NCBI GenBank assembly: GCA_046533895.1
Contig: JAWDOK010000011.1
Span: forward strand, 1-39,197
DNA: 39,197 nucleotides
DNA from: Acidianus hospitalis
Lineage (GTDB): Archaea; Thermoproteota; Thermoprotei_A; Sulfolobales; Sulfolobaceae
Direction: 5' to 3'
Shown here: piece by piece, positions 7,045 to 15,656 of the stretch
Layout: each line of letters begins with the position of its first letter
Numbering within the stretch: position 1 is the first letter of the stretch
The notes under the pieces: generated by a model
Databases searched by the model: none
What the model was told of the DNA's origin: nothing
The model's input: the letters and a program-made list of their open reading frames with translations, nothing else
Translations under genes and position numbers: made by a program

Positions 7045-8373
7045 ATGGACTTTTCAGAAATTGATTTTTCTAAGTGGACGAAAGCTCACTGGTCTTTATT
7101 CTCATCACTAGCTGTAGGATTTTTCATGTGGGGGATTATAGCGTCAATCGCTCCAATCTTTTACCCGCAAGTTAATCAAGTTTGGTTTTTGGTAGTCCCA
7201 ATAATTGCTCAGCTAGTTGGCGACTTAGCGATTTCTCGCCTTTCCGACATAAGGTTGGGAAGAAAAGGGACCTTCTTCCTTACTATGGGACTTTACGGTA
7301 CTGGGGCTTTAATTATATTTGGAGTATCCCAAGCAGTAGTCTCCGGAGTAATTTCTACTTCCTCTCCAGTCTTTTTGCCTTTAGTAGTTTTAGGGATAAT
7401 CCTCGGTTATCTAGGGATAGAGGGAGAAGTTCCAACTGCTTTATCTTACGCTGGAGAAACTATGCCACTCTCAGTGAGAGAGACAATGCTGGTATTTTTA
7501 CCCAATTTTGATAACATGGGTGCAATGGTTGCTGCAGCAATATCTTACTTAACGTACTATCTTTCTTCATCTTACCTTTTAGAGTTGAGAACGCTCGGTA
7601 TCCTTGCAATTGTAATGGTGGGCTTTGCAATAGTCATGAGATATTTAACGCCGGAAAGCGTTAGATGGCTTGTTAAGGCTGGAAAGAGGAAAGAAGCTGA
7701 AAAAGAAATAGAGAAATATTTTTATGGTGCAGAGGTAAAGCATGTAACACCCAAGGGAGTTAATGAGGTTTCTTTAGGTTTTAGATATGCATTTCTTTCT
7801 ATTATAGGAGTTTCGCAATACTTAACTTATGGTTTAATGGCTTATACTATTGCTGACTATTATTTTAAGGGGATTGTTGTAGATGAGATAGTCTTAATAG
7901 CGAATTTAGGAGCCTCTATTGCAGGAATAATAGCTTCTTTCCTAATTAAATACATACCTACAAGGAAATTTGCAGTGTTTTCTTTTCTGGGAGGTACTTT
8001 AACAATGATACCAATACTATTACTAATCAGCGGAGTACTTCCATTCTCTCTCGGCATGTTTTACGTGCTCTTACTCTTTAACATGGCTTTTAGTGAATTC
8101 GGCTGGGCAACTAGGACAGTTCTAGAACCGTTATTAATGCCAATAAAATCTAGAGCGTTCTATATCGGATTAATTAGAGTAGCACCCATGCTAGCTTATG
8201 CCGGGTCACTTTACTTAACTTCTGGTTTTTCATCTACTCAATTCGTAATATATAACCTTGGCCTTTGGGCTTTAGGACTTGGTGGGAGCTTAGCCTGGTA
8301 TTATAAAGGTTACGATACTAATATGATACCTATAGAAGAGACAGCTGGAGATACAACCTATAGAGTAAAATAA
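7045..8373 (+). CDS. MFS transporter, sugar porter-like
   Basis: This 442-residue protein has 12 predicted membrane helices. Motif A appears around SRLSDIRLGRKGTF (residues 64-77) with the RLGRK signature. GIEGEVP (124-130) matches the transporter at 1173, and PESVRWLVKAGKRKEAEKEI (about 203-222) is the sugar-porter-like loop after helix 6, with the PESxRWL form. It should be a proton-coupled importer or exporter of a small organic molecule; the substrate is not evident. It has its own promoter. It ends convergently with the thermopsin gene, with a T-rich, hairpin-containing gap between them. Confidence 0.87.
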   Translation: MDFSEIDFSKWTKAHWSLFSSLAVGFFMWGIIASIAPIFYPQVNQVWFLVVPIIAQLVGDLAISRLSDIRLGRKGTFFLTMGLYGTGALIIFGVSQAVVSGVISTSSPVFLPLVVLGIILGYLGIEGEVPTALSYAGETMPLSVRETMLVFLPNFDNMGAMVAAAISYLTYYLSSSYLLELRTLGILAIVMVGFAIVMRYLTPESVRWLVKAGKRKEAEKEIEKYFYGAEVKHVTPKGVNEVSLGFRYAFLSIIGVSQYLTYGLMAYTIADYYFKGIVVDEIVLIANLGASIAGIIASFLIKYIPTRKFAVFSFLGGTLTMIPILLLISGVLPFSLGMFYVLLLFNMAFSEFGWATRTVLEPLLMPIKSRAFYIGLIRVAPMLAYAGSLYLTSGFSSTQFVIYNLGLWALGLGGSLAWYYKGYDTNMIPIEETAGDTTYRVK

Positions 8374-8412
8374 GGAGAAAAGAAAGAAAATAACACCAAT
8401 ATATTTTTCCTA

Positions 8413-8450
8413 ATTCTTTTTTTAAAAAGTAAAAGAAAGTTCTCTTTCTT
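8413..8450. terminator. Convergent T-rich termination region with small hairpin
   Basis: The gap between the two convergent genes has a run of seven or more T after taattc, followed by an inverted repeat of aagaaag (8433-8439) and ctttctt (8444-8450). T-runs terminate archaeal transcription, and this stretch could serve both directions. The inverted repeat touches the thermopsin stop codon. Confidence 0.4.
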
Positions 8451-11400
8451 ATTTCCTAATTTTTATGAATATAATAATACTTATAGCCAACACGATTACA
8501 GCGACGAGAATAATGAAGACGTAATTAAGGTTCTCAACTAATCTCTCCACCACTGGTGAATTGACTACTATCACGCTTCCTGGAGATACATTATAAGTGC
8601 CTATAAATTCTCCTACTTCATAAATTGGTATAGTAGCGTTGAGTACTATCTTGCTTCCCGCATTGTACCAGGACTTTATTCCGTTTATGCATACTAAAAA
8701 TTGTTTAATAGAGTATATTGCTAACTTTACTGAAGAATTTACAAAGATTGTTGAGGAAGGATTTATTGAAGTTATTACATACCTCTCATCTTTACAAGGA
8801 TAGTAAGTGTAATTGATTACCTCTATTTTCGTTCCTTCATTTATCCACGATGTGCCAATAGTCATTTCTTCGCCGTTTACGTAAGCTTTAATAGGAATTA
8901 CTGAAATGACGCAAACTAGGAACTGAATAATAGTTTTCAGAGTAACCACGGTATGATTTTCTACCGTGAAACTAGGCAGTGGCGAGGAAATTACACACCT
9001 TTCTTTAGGGGAAATGTAAAATGGCACGTTCTCAACTTTGATATGATCGCCCTTATTATACCAACCAGAAGAGAAGGAAACATTACTACCGTTTACAAAA
9101 GCATAAACAGGAATCTCACTTTTTACACAAATGAAGAATTGTATAAAATATGAGATAGTGACGTTTAGCGGTTTGCATAGCCTTATTGATGAAGGCTTGA
9201 TTGAGGAAATAATGTACCTCTCATAAGGACAAAGGTAGAAAGTGATGTTCTCTACATGAATGCAAATGCCGTCATTATACCAACCGGAGGTAAAACTTTC
9301 GTTAATTCCGTTAACTTCTGCATATAGAGGTATTTTAGCATAAACGTGAACGTAAAACTGCTCTAAACAGCTAACATTTACAATAATGTGGTCTCCGACA
9401 GTAAAGTTTGACGGATTTATGCTTGTAATTATAAATCTAGTGAATGGACATTTATACCATGTAACGTTCTCAACTTTGATATGATCGCCCTTATTATACC
9501 AACCAGAAGAGAAGGAAACATTACTACCGTTTACAAAAGCATAAACAGGAATCTTTGCATTAACTTCTACATAATATTGAATTATATAGCTTACCTTAAC
9601 GTTAACCGGAGAATCTACAGTGAATGCTATTGAAGGCGTTACTGAGGAAATAATGTACCTCTCATAAGCACAAGGGTAGAAAGTAACGTTATCAATAATT
9701 ATTCTAGTAGAATAATTAAACCATCCCGAAGAGAAACTTTGGTTAACGCCGTTAATTTCAGCATATAATGGGGTCATAGAGTTTACATTAACATAGTACT
9801 GTTGGTAATAGATTGCTATTGCTTTAAAACTCGATATTTCACCCGTATAATTGAAAGATATATATCTTACTTTACCGTAATTTACGCATTGTTGATAATA
9901 ATATGTTGAATTATAATCTGCCCATATTAAGCCTGCTAGACTTTCATTTAATTTTCCTGCAGAATAGTAATAGACTTCTGGAGTAAAGTTATAGGAAGAA
10001 CCAATAACCTTGAATGAAAAGTTTACAAGGTATTCTTCATAGTAATAGAATGTGTACTCTCCTTGTAGAGTAAATTTTCCCTCATTTGAAGAGTTTAATA
10101 TCCACCTAATCTGGTTATTTTCATAGATACATTTAGGCAAGCAGTATGTACTACCTGCAGGCAATAAGTACTTTCCTTGTGCTATTTCCTCTATAGACCC
10201 ATTAGGAAATTGAACCTTTATTTTAGGCTCTTCAGGTAAGGTATTTCCTATAAACTCTACCTTAATACAAACCTCTATAATCCTAGTAGTAGATATAATT
10301 TTAAAACTTGAGGTACAACTTAGCCCACTACTTAATGTGACCGTTAGTATACCTTCTGTGGAACAATAAAGGACGTGAGGAATTAAAATAAGCTCTACAA
10401 CTTCCTTTCCGTTTATAAATGGCGTAAAGTTATCTACATATGAAATACTGTTAGGCAATTTTAAACTTAGATTAGCATACCCCATTCCACATATTTCTAT
10501 ATATTCAACGTTATTCTCTCCATAGAATATACAAATCGACTGGGGGGAAATTAGCTTAAAATGGTAACAATATGTTTGAATTTCTTTACCTCCTAATAAT
10601 TTTACGTACGACTCTCCAGAAATTTTTCCTTGATTATTTAAAATAATTACGTTATAGTTTCCAGGATATAGAGTAATTATGGCGCAATATCCGCAGAATT
10701 TATACATAGGAAGTGTAGAATTCCATTTAGATTCGGAAAAGCTAACGTATCCACTCCTTATACTAGTGTGAACTTTGACGACGGAGACTTGATTGGAAGA
10801 CCATATCTGTGCCAGAGATCCTTGGCCAGCTTTCAATCCCGACGTTAGCTCACCGCTACTTGGAATATAATAACCGCTTGCAACAACGTTATTGGAAGTT
10901 TCTCCTGTATCTGAGCCGAAGTTATATGCATTTTTTATTTCTTGAAAATTATGCCCGTTCCAGTAATACAAATAGAGATAAACGCATGCGTTATTAAAAT
11001 AAGCGCAAGTGCCTCCTCCTGGGCCTACTATATCGAATTCTATATCGTAAAAGTCTCCAGAGCTTGTATACTGATATCCGTTAATTGTAATATTCACATT
11101 TCTAGAATGAGGAAATAGGAAGGTTACAGTATCATAATTAACCCAACCGTGACCGTCGTTGTACCAAAAATAAGCGACGGGCTCTCCTAGGGAGTTCTCA
11201 CTAACGTTTATCAACATACAGAAATTTAGAGGATAAGAGAAAACGCAAGGACTTCCAGGATAACCATTAGCGCAATAATAGTAAAAAGTAACACCATGAT
11301 AAGTGCATAGTGTGCCTTTACCTTTTACTCCAATAACGTTAGCATTAACTGAAGATAAATTCCAAATATTATCTATAAATTTTATTGTATTATTAAACAG

Positions 11401-11802
11401 CATTATTAGAGCGACGTCTTGTAGCCAGATAGAATACTGATTACCGTTATAACAATACGAAAGCACTACGTTAAGCTGAGCTGAAACGCAATCAGTATTA
11501 ATACTACTATCCACGTTCAGACTGCATATATGAGCCTTTGCTAATACTTGGCTAGTATTCCTTATATAAGGCCCGTTAGGGCCTATGCCGTAATCTGCTA
11601 TTCCCATTGGGGCAGGTTCACTATTGTAAAGTGAGTAAACATTTACGCCTCCCTGCACATGCGAAAGCTTAGGGTCTATTCTTGGAGGATATACGTGAGT
11701 AAAACGATTTGTAGTCAAAGAGTGACCGAAATTGCTAAAATAATTAAAAGGAGATAAAAGTAGTAGAATGATAAGGAAAGCTTTTACTAATTTTACTTCC
11801 AT
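8449..11802 (-). CDS. Thermopsin family (A5) acid protease with tandem repeats and C-terminal anchor
   Basis: This 1117-residue secreted protein starts with a signal peptide (LVKAFLIILLLLSPF) and has the thermopsin core from about residue 55. The signature is YNSEPAPMGIADYGIGPNG, then LNVVLSYC, SIWLQDVAL and FIDNIWNLSS. Thermopsins are pepstatin-sensitive proteases of acidic hot habitats. The classic enzyme is about 340 residues, so this one is three times longer. The C-terminal half has five full repeats of about 73 residues (starting near 665, 738, 812, 888 and 958) and a partial sixth. Each full repeat has an IPVYAFVNG-like strand, SSGWYN and a Y-x-C-x3-R segment. A final helix, YVFIILVAVIVLAISIIIF, followed by KIRK, anchors it in the membrane, so the protease is probably displayed on the cell surface. 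Cys and N-glycosylation sequons are plentiful. It is transcribed divergently from the macro-domain gene. Confidence 0.88.
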   Translation of the reverse strand: MEVKLVKAFLIILLLLSPFNYFSNFGHSLTTNRFTHVYPPRIDPKLSHVQGGVNVYSLYNSEPAPMGIADYGIGPNGPYIRNTSQVLAKAHICSLNVDSSINTDCVSAQLNVVLSYCYNGNQYSIWLQDVALIMLFNNTIKFIDNIWNLSSVNANVIGVKGKGTLCTYHGVTFYYYCANGYPGSPCVFSYPLNFCMLINVSENSLGEPVAYFWYNDGHGWVNYDTVTFLFPHSRNVNITINGYQYTSSGDFYDIEFDIVGPGGGTCAYFNNACVYLYLYYWNGHNFQEIKNAYNFGSDTGETSNNVVASGYYIPSSGELTSGLKAGQGSLAQIWSSNQVSVVKVHTSIRSGYVSFSESKWNSTLPMYKFCGYCAIITLYPGNYNVIILNNQGKISGESYVKLLGGKEIQTYCYHFKLISPQSICIFYGENNVEYIEICGMGYANLSLKLPNSISYVDNFTPFINGKEVVELILIPHVLYCSTEGILTVTLSSGLSCTSSFKIISTTRIIEVCIKVEFIGNTLPEEPKIKVQFPNGSIEEIAQGKYLLPAGSTYCLPKCIYENNQIRWILNSSNEGKFTLQGEYTFYYYEEYLVNFSFKVIGSSYNFTPEVYYYSAGKLNESLAGLIWADYNSTYYYQQCVNYGKVRYISFNYTGEISSFKAIAIYYQQYYVNVNSMTPLYAEINGVNQSFSSGWFNYSTRIIIDNVTFYPCAYERYIISSVTPSIAFTVDSPVNVKVSYIIQYYVEVNAKIPVYAFVNGSNVSFSSGWYNKGDHIKVENVTWYKCPFTRFIITSINPSNFTVGDHIIVNVSCLEQFYVHVYAKIPLYAEVNGINESFTSGWYNDGICIHVENITFYLCPYERYIISSIKPSSIRLCKPLNVTISYFIQFFICVKSEIPVYAFVNGSNVSFSSGWYNKGDHIKVENVPFYISPKERCVISSPLPSFTVENHTVVTLKTIIQFLVCVISVIPIKAYVNGEEMTIGTSWINEGTKIEVINYTYYPCKDERYVITSINPSSTIFVNSSVKLAIYSIKQFLVCINGIKSWYNAGSKIVLNATIPIYEVGEFIGTYNVSPGSVIVVNSPVVERLVENLNYVFIILVAVIVLAISIIIFIKIRK
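9026..9116. repeat. 91-bp identical repeat inside the thermopsin gene, copy A
   Basis: These 91 bases are identical, base for base, to 9464-9554, exactly 438 bases (two protein repeats, 146 codons) away. They encode the part of repeat 4 that includes PVYAFVNGSNVSFSSGWYNK and DHIKVENV. The flanking parts of the repeats have diverged much more, which points to recent gene conversion. Confidence 0.9.
9464..9554. repeat. 91-bp identical repeat inside the thermopsin gene, copy B
   Basis: This is the partner of 9026-9116, encoding the same segment of repeat 2 in the thermopsin C-terminal array. Identity ends sharply at both borders. Confidence 0.9.
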
Positions 11803-11829
11803 AAATGTTATTATAGAAAGGAACTAAAA

Positions 11830-11839
11830 GTTTTATACC
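11830..11839. promoter_or_regulatory. Shared TATA element between thermopsin and macro genes
   Basis: The sequence gttttatacc is centred 25 bases before the GTG at 11859. Its complement, ggtataaaac, is centred about 32 bases before the minus-strand ATG at 11802. The 56-base gap has no second clear TATA for either gene, so one element may serve both directions. Confidence 0.45.
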
Positions 11840-11858
11840 TTAATAAGGGGAGCAAGAA

Positions 11859-12377
11859 GTGATCGTTTACCTTACTAAGGGAGATATAACAGAAATTGAG
11901 GCAGATGCGATAGTTAATGCTGCAAATTCCTTCCTAGAGCATGGAGGAGGAGTAGCTTATGCAATAGTAAGAAAAGGAGGAAAAGAAATACAAGAGGAAA
12001 GCAGGGAATACGTAAGAAAGCATGGCCCATTAAAAACGGGGGAAGTTGCAGTTACTTCTGCAGGAAAGCTGAAGGCTAAATACATAATTCACGCAGTTGG
12101 TCCTAGGTACGGAATTGAAGGGGAAGAAAAGCTTGAGGAAGCAATAAGGAATTCCTTGAGGAAAGCTGAAGAGCTTAAAGTTAAGAGCATAGCTTTACCT
12201 GCAATTTCAACGGGAATTTACGGTTATCCCTACGAGGTCTGTGCAAGGAAAATGGCTAAAGTTTTAAAGGAAAATTGGAATTTGGATAAGATTATAGTTT
12301 GCCTCTATGCTAACTATGCGTATGATGTCTTTAAGAGAATATTCAAAGAAGAAGGTGTTAATTTCATTGAAGGCTAA
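11859..12377 (+). CDS. Macro domain protein (ADP-ribose-binding hydrolase)
   Basis: The whole 172-residue protein is a macro domain. The signatures are GDITEIEADAIVNAAN (residues 8-23) with the NAAN motif, the glycine loop HGGGVAYAI (28-36), HAVGPRYG (78-85) and STGIYGYP (117-124). Such proteins bind ADP-ribose and often remove O-acetyl or ADP-ribosyl groups from metabolites, proteins or nucleic acid ends. The residues expected for the MacroD-type catalytic loop are present, so hydrolase activity is plausible. It starts with GTG, supported by the TATA spacing. It is slightly larger than a minimal macro domain. Its gene is followed by a PaREP1 gene with a separate promoter. Confidence 0.92.
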   Translation: MIVYLTKGDITEIEADAIVNAANSFLEHGGGVAYAIVRKGGKEIQEESREYVRKHGPLKTGEVAVTSAGKLKAKYIIHAVGPRYGIEGEEKLEEAIRNSLRKAEELKVKSIALPAISTGIYGYPYEVCARKMAKVLKENWNLDKIIVCLYANYAYDVFKRIFKEEGVNFIEG

Positions 12378-12410
12378 TCAAAAACGACGTAACATTTTAG
12401 GTAATAAAAC

Positions 12411-12418
12411 GCTTAAAG
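12411..12418 (+). promoter_or_regulatory. TATA element of the second PaREP1 gene
   Basis: The sequence cttaaagc is centred about 27 bases before the GTG start at 12442. This spacing supports the GTG as the true start. Confidence 0.4.
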
Positions 12419-12441
12419 CTTTTAGTGGAAAATAGAATTTC

Positions 12442-12906
12442 GTGGTTCAAGAATTACCTAAACCTTGGTTTAATCTTGAAGCTTATAAGAAGACTAGACT
12501 AGAGGAAGCTAAATATGAGGCTGAAATTGCAAGAAAGTTCTTGGAACAAAACCTCATAAGAAACGCTGCAGTCAAAGCATTTCAAGCCTGGAAGGCTTTA
12601 GTTGCAGCCTTAGCCGTAGATAAGAGGAACGAACTCGAAAAACTTTATCCAGGTTACGTTAAAATAAGAGGGAATAAGAGAGTCGATTGGGTAATACTTA
12701 TCATGCCTACTACTCTCTTGAAGGAAGTCGCAATGATAATAAGCGATGAAGTAAATAATTTTACTAACATGACACTTTTGCTTCACCAATACCAATATAA
12801 TGGGCCAGATAAGGAGGGAGTTGTAAGCTTTTATAGAAGTGACGAAATGGCAAAACAAGATATATTACGACTTTTGAGCGAAATAGATAAACTTACAGCA
12901 AGTTAA
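12442..12906 (+). CDS. PaREP1 family protein, second copy
   Basis: This 154-residue, GTG-started paralog of the protein at 40-519 shares ELPKPWFN, EAKYEAEIAR, RNAA, QAWKALVAA, VKIRGNK and LLLHQYQYNGPD. It lacks three residues after RGNKRV. The two are about 60% identical by eye, so they are not a recent duplication. The family is helical and cytoplasmic, with no proven function. The two genes are 12 kb apart on the same strand and each has its own promoter. Confidence 0.88.
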   Translation: MVQELPKPWFNLEAYKKTRLEEAKYEAEIARKFLEQNLIRNAAVKAFQAWKALVAALAVDKRNELEKLYPGYVKIRGNKRVDWVILIMPTTLLKEVAMIISDEVNNFTNMTLLLHQYQYNGPDKEGVVSFYRSDEMAKQDILRLLSEIDKLTAS

Positions 12907-12953
12907 TTTTATCATCAATTTTAATCTATTAATCGAATTTTAAACAAGATTAA

Positions 12954-12960
12954 CTTTTAT
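12954..12960 (+). promoter_or_regulatory. TATA element favouring start at 12983
   Basis: The sequence cttttat is centred 26 bases before the ATG at 12983. The upstream ATG at 12959 overlaps this element and would have no well-placed TATA of its own. Confidence 0.45.
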
Positions 12961-12982
12961 GCCCATAAAATCATTAACACCC

Positions 12983-14119
12983 ATGAACGTACTTATTCTA
13001 GGTTCTGGTTATGCAGGTTTAACTGTTGCACATAGGATAAGGGATTACTCAAAGACAATAGACATAACAATAATTTCTAGGTCAGCTATAGTAAGGGAAA
13101 ACACTATTTTCCCTCTACTTTTAACTGACGAAATTAAAGTTGAAGATACCGAATTTAATGCTAAGGAAGTGATGGAAAGAAAAGGAGTAAACTTCGTTGA
13201 GGCCGAGGTAGAGGCAGTTGAAGATGGGGAAGTAAAAACTTCAAAGGGGACATTTGATTATGATTATCTATTTATTGCATTAGGAGGAGCTTACGAGGAG
13301 AACTTTGAAAAAATAAAAGGTCATGAACACGCCTATATGCATCATACTCTTGAAGGCTTCTTAGGGCTTAAGAAAGAACTGAAGGAAGCAGAGGACGGAG
13401 TAAAAATCTTCGTCGGAAACGCTAAAAATAGCCCTATTGAAGGACCTTCTTATCAAGTAGCGTTAATCTCTGAATTCTTGTTAAGAAAGAAAGGAATCAA
13501 GGGTGAAGTTTATTTAGCTACTCAGAGTCCTAGAGGAGTCTTCGGCCCTATTCCTGATCCTAGAATTTCTGAAATAGCAAATAAATACTTTGAGAAGAGG
13601 GGAATTCACTTATTAAAAGGTAAATATGTGACTGAAATAAGGAAAGATAAAGTAGTGCTTAGCGATGGGGAGGAAATAGAGGCAGATATTAAGTCGGTGC
13701 TACCAGCTCTTTCTGCGCCTAAAGCAGTCAAGGAGTTTACAGACGATTCTGGTTTTATTCCGGTTTCTTTCCCATCATTTTCATATAATGAAAGGATATT
13801 TGCACTAGGAGATTCAGCTAAAGGAATGGTGGGACCAAAGACTGCTAGGTCTGCCATGGTTTCTGCAGAGAACGCAACTTATGCTTTTCTTAAGAAAATA
13901 GGAATAGATGTTGATAAGCCTTACTATTCACAAGGAATACTTTGCATCATGGAAGGAGGCGACGACGGAGGAATTGTTAGGTTTGATAAGAACTCGAAGG
14001 AGAGCGTTTCTTTCATACTCTTTGGTAAACATTACGTTACTATTAAGAAAATTTACAGTAGACTTCTAGTTAATAACGCATTTAACGTACCTTACCACGC
14101 CTCATTGCCATTTATTTAA
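12983..14119 (+). CDS. FAD-dependent NDH-2/SQR-like oxidoreductase
   Basis: This 378-residue flavoprotein starts with the FAD-binding MNVLILGSGYAGLTVA (GxGxAG at residues 7-12). It has the ALGG motif near residue 100 and a second FAD motif, FALGDSAKG (273-281), which is standard for type II NADH dehydrogenases and sulfide:quinone oxidoreductases. Only one Cys is present (residue 321, in ILCIMEGG). The pair or triplet of Cys needed by SQR to handle sulfide is missing, so an NDH-2-like dehydrogenase or another substrate is more likely. It lacks a clear second NAD-type GxGxxG. I start it at 12983, because the FAD motif then sits at the very N-terminus and the TATA spacing fits; an ATG at 12959 would add eight residues. 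Its last bases overlap the convergent ATPase gene by 8. Confidence 0.75.
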   Translation: MNVLILGSGYAGLTVAHRIRDYSKTIDITIISRSAIVRENTIFPLLLTDEIKVEDTEFNAKEVMERKGVNFVEAEVEAVEDGEVKTSKGTFDYDYLFIALGGAYEENFEKIKGHEHAYMHHTLEGFLGLKKELKEAEDGVKIFVGNAKNSPIEGPSYQVALISEFLLRKKGIKGEVYLATQSPRGVFGPIPDPRISEIANKYFEKRGIHLLKGKYVTEIRKDKVVLSDGEEIEADIKSVLPALSAPKAVKEFTDDSGFIPVSFPSFSYNERIFALGDSAKGMVGPKTARSAMVSAENATYAFLKKIGIDVDKPYYSQGILCIMEGGDDGGIVRFDKNSKESVSFILFGKHYVTIKKIYSRLLVNNAFNVPYHASLPFI

Positions 14120-15416
14120 ATGGATAGAAAACTTTCTCTGAGGAAATTAAATAGAGGAAAATTGAGACGGGAATTTTTGCTTTGCTACCTTCTATTCCAA
14201 TATCGTCTAAAGTTAAAATGTAGCCTTTTTGCATTTTTAGGTCTCTAAAGTTTCCCCCTCCCCATTTTACTTCAATTCCTATATCATTTACTACGAAGTC
14301 CACTTCTTTACCATTCTTAAAGAATGTGTATCCAACGCCTTCATATTCTCTTGCCAAATGCTCTCCAACCATTCCCTCAATAACGTGAGGTATTTCACTT
14401 TCTTGGATATCCCCTCCTTTCGTATACCTTTTGATTACCCTGAAAATAAAGGGGTCTATAAAATACACTTTTTTGAGCGATTTTATATTCACTTTATTTC
14501 CTTCAATTTTTCTAAATACTCTAAGGATGAATAGCTTCTCTGAAAGATCGAGGTAAGAAGCTACTGTATTATGAGAGCCTATTGAAGTTTCTTTAGCTAT
14601 GGTATTTTCTGAAATTCTTGAACCATAAGATTCTACTATTTTACCTAAAATTTCCTTAAATATTCTCTCATCTCTTCCAAGTTTTGCCAAGTCGCTTAGT
14701 ACGGCATCTTTATAAACTTCGTAAAGCGAATTTATTGGATCATCACTAACGTAATTAGTTGCCAAAAAGCCTCCTTTTCTCACATACACAAGTAATGCTC
14801 TATTTAGCTCTGAGATGTAAGGAAGAAGTTTAATTGCGTAATTATAAACACTTTTAACATCATATATTTGTACTGTAGTTGCTTTTAGCTTAGTAAAAAA
14901 CGTATTAAAGAATACTCTGAAATTTAATGGATAATAGATTATTTTATTTAATGGCCTACCTGGAAGTGTTTCCTTAAGCAAGGATACTGAACTTGAACCG
15001 CTAACATAAATCCTTGTATTCTTAAAATATCCAGCGTTGAATAAATGGAGTAACCCTACGTTCCAATCTTTAACGTAAGTAATTTCGTCAAGGAAAATGA
15101 ATCCACCTTCTGGATTTATAAAAGATCTATACTGGGACATAAGTGAAATTAGATCTTCCTTGTCCTTAAGAGAGTCGCAAGAAAAGAAAAGTATTTTAGT
15201 AGGTTCTTCTCTTTCTAGAAGGCTCATTATTGTTGTCTTCATATAAGTAGTTTTACCCACTTGCCTAGGCCCCATAATTAGGAGGTTTTCATCCAGTGGT
15301 TGTACGATAAACCTAGGATTTGAAGATAATGCCCTTTTTACGTGCTCATCATCATAAATTTTATTCCTATCTATCCACCAAGGATTCTGAAAGTTCATTT
15401 GAGAAATTAAGGACAT
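14112..15416 (-). CDS. AAA ATPase with DUF4143-type C-terminus
   Basis: This 434-residue protein has a Walker A motif GPRQVGKTT (residues 49-57) and a Walker B motif FIFLDEI (106-112), followed by YVSGSSS (sensor-1 region) and GRPLNKIIYYPLNF, a segment typical of the archaeal/bacterial ATPases that carry DUF4143. Its C-terminal part has a winged-helix-like stretch (SIGSHNTVASYLDLSEKLFI) and a nuclease-like EVDFV-x8-EVKWG core near residues 376-391. These ATPases are often linked to defence or mobile DNA, but their activity is largely unproven. The D/E-x-K core suggests the PD-(D/E)XK-like fold seen at the end of such proteins. The gene stands alone, with a striking 26-bp inverted repeat about 60 bases upstream. 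Confidence 0.85.
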   Translation of the reverse strand: MSLISQMNFQNPWWIDRNKIYDDEHVKRALSSNPRFIVQPLDENLLIMGPRQVGKTTYMKTTIMSLLEREEPTKILFFSCDSLKDKEDLISLMSQYRSFINPEGGFIFLDEITYVKDWNVGLLHLFNAGYFKNTRIYVSGSSSVSLLKETLPGRPLNKIIYYPLNFRVFFNTFFTKLKATTVQIYDVKSVYNYAIKLLPYISELNRALLVYVRKGGFLATNYVSDDPINSLYEVYKDAVLSDLAKLGRDERIFKEILGKIVESYGSRISENTIAKETSIGSHNTVASYLDLSEKLFILRVFRKIEGNKVNIKSLKKVYFIDPFIFRVIKRYTKGGDIQESEIPHVIEGMVGEHLAREYEGVGYTFFKNGKEVDFVVNDIGIEVKWGGGNFRDLKMQKGYILTLDDIGIEGSKAKIPVSIFLYLISSEKVFYPFK

Positions 15417-15477
15417 CTTGTCAATAATATGCCAAAAGTTAAATAAAACTTGCCATCTAGTTGACTATTTTTACGGA

Positions 15478-15503
15478 AAACTTGTCATTAAAATGACAAG
15501 TTT
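15478..15503. repeat. 26-bp perfect inverted repeat, candidate operator
   Basis: The arms aaacttgtcatt (15478-15489) and aatgacaagttt (15492-15503) are exact complements around a 2-base centre. It lies upstream of the TATA-like element of the minus-strand ATPase gene and 150 bases before the plus-strand micro-ORF. A related half-site, aacttgccat, occurs about 30 bases earlier. It looks like a binding site for a dimeric regulator rather than a terminator, because no gene ends here. Confidence 0.6.
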
Positions 15504-15625
15504 ATGCAAGTATAATGCAAAAGGTATTACGATACTCTTTTTATTTTTAATCTTTCATAATCACGCCAATTAATTTTAAATTTAAAGTAATACGAGACGT
15601 CAACCTAAAAAGTATTTAAAGTTAT

Positions 15626-15634
15626 CTTTAAATA
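15626..15634 (+). promoter_or_regulatory. TATA element of the micro-ORF operon
   Basis: The sequence ctttaaata is centred about 27 bases before the ATG at 15657. That places the transcript start at this micro-ORF rather than at the larger gene behind it. Confidence 0.55.
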
Positions 15635-15656
15635 AGATTGTTGAGGAAATATTAGT

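Noticed and set aside
9026..9554. The 91-bp identical blocks as an insertion sequence
   Set aside because: They are in phase with the protein repeats, encode the same repeat segment and lack terminal inverted repeats or target duplications.
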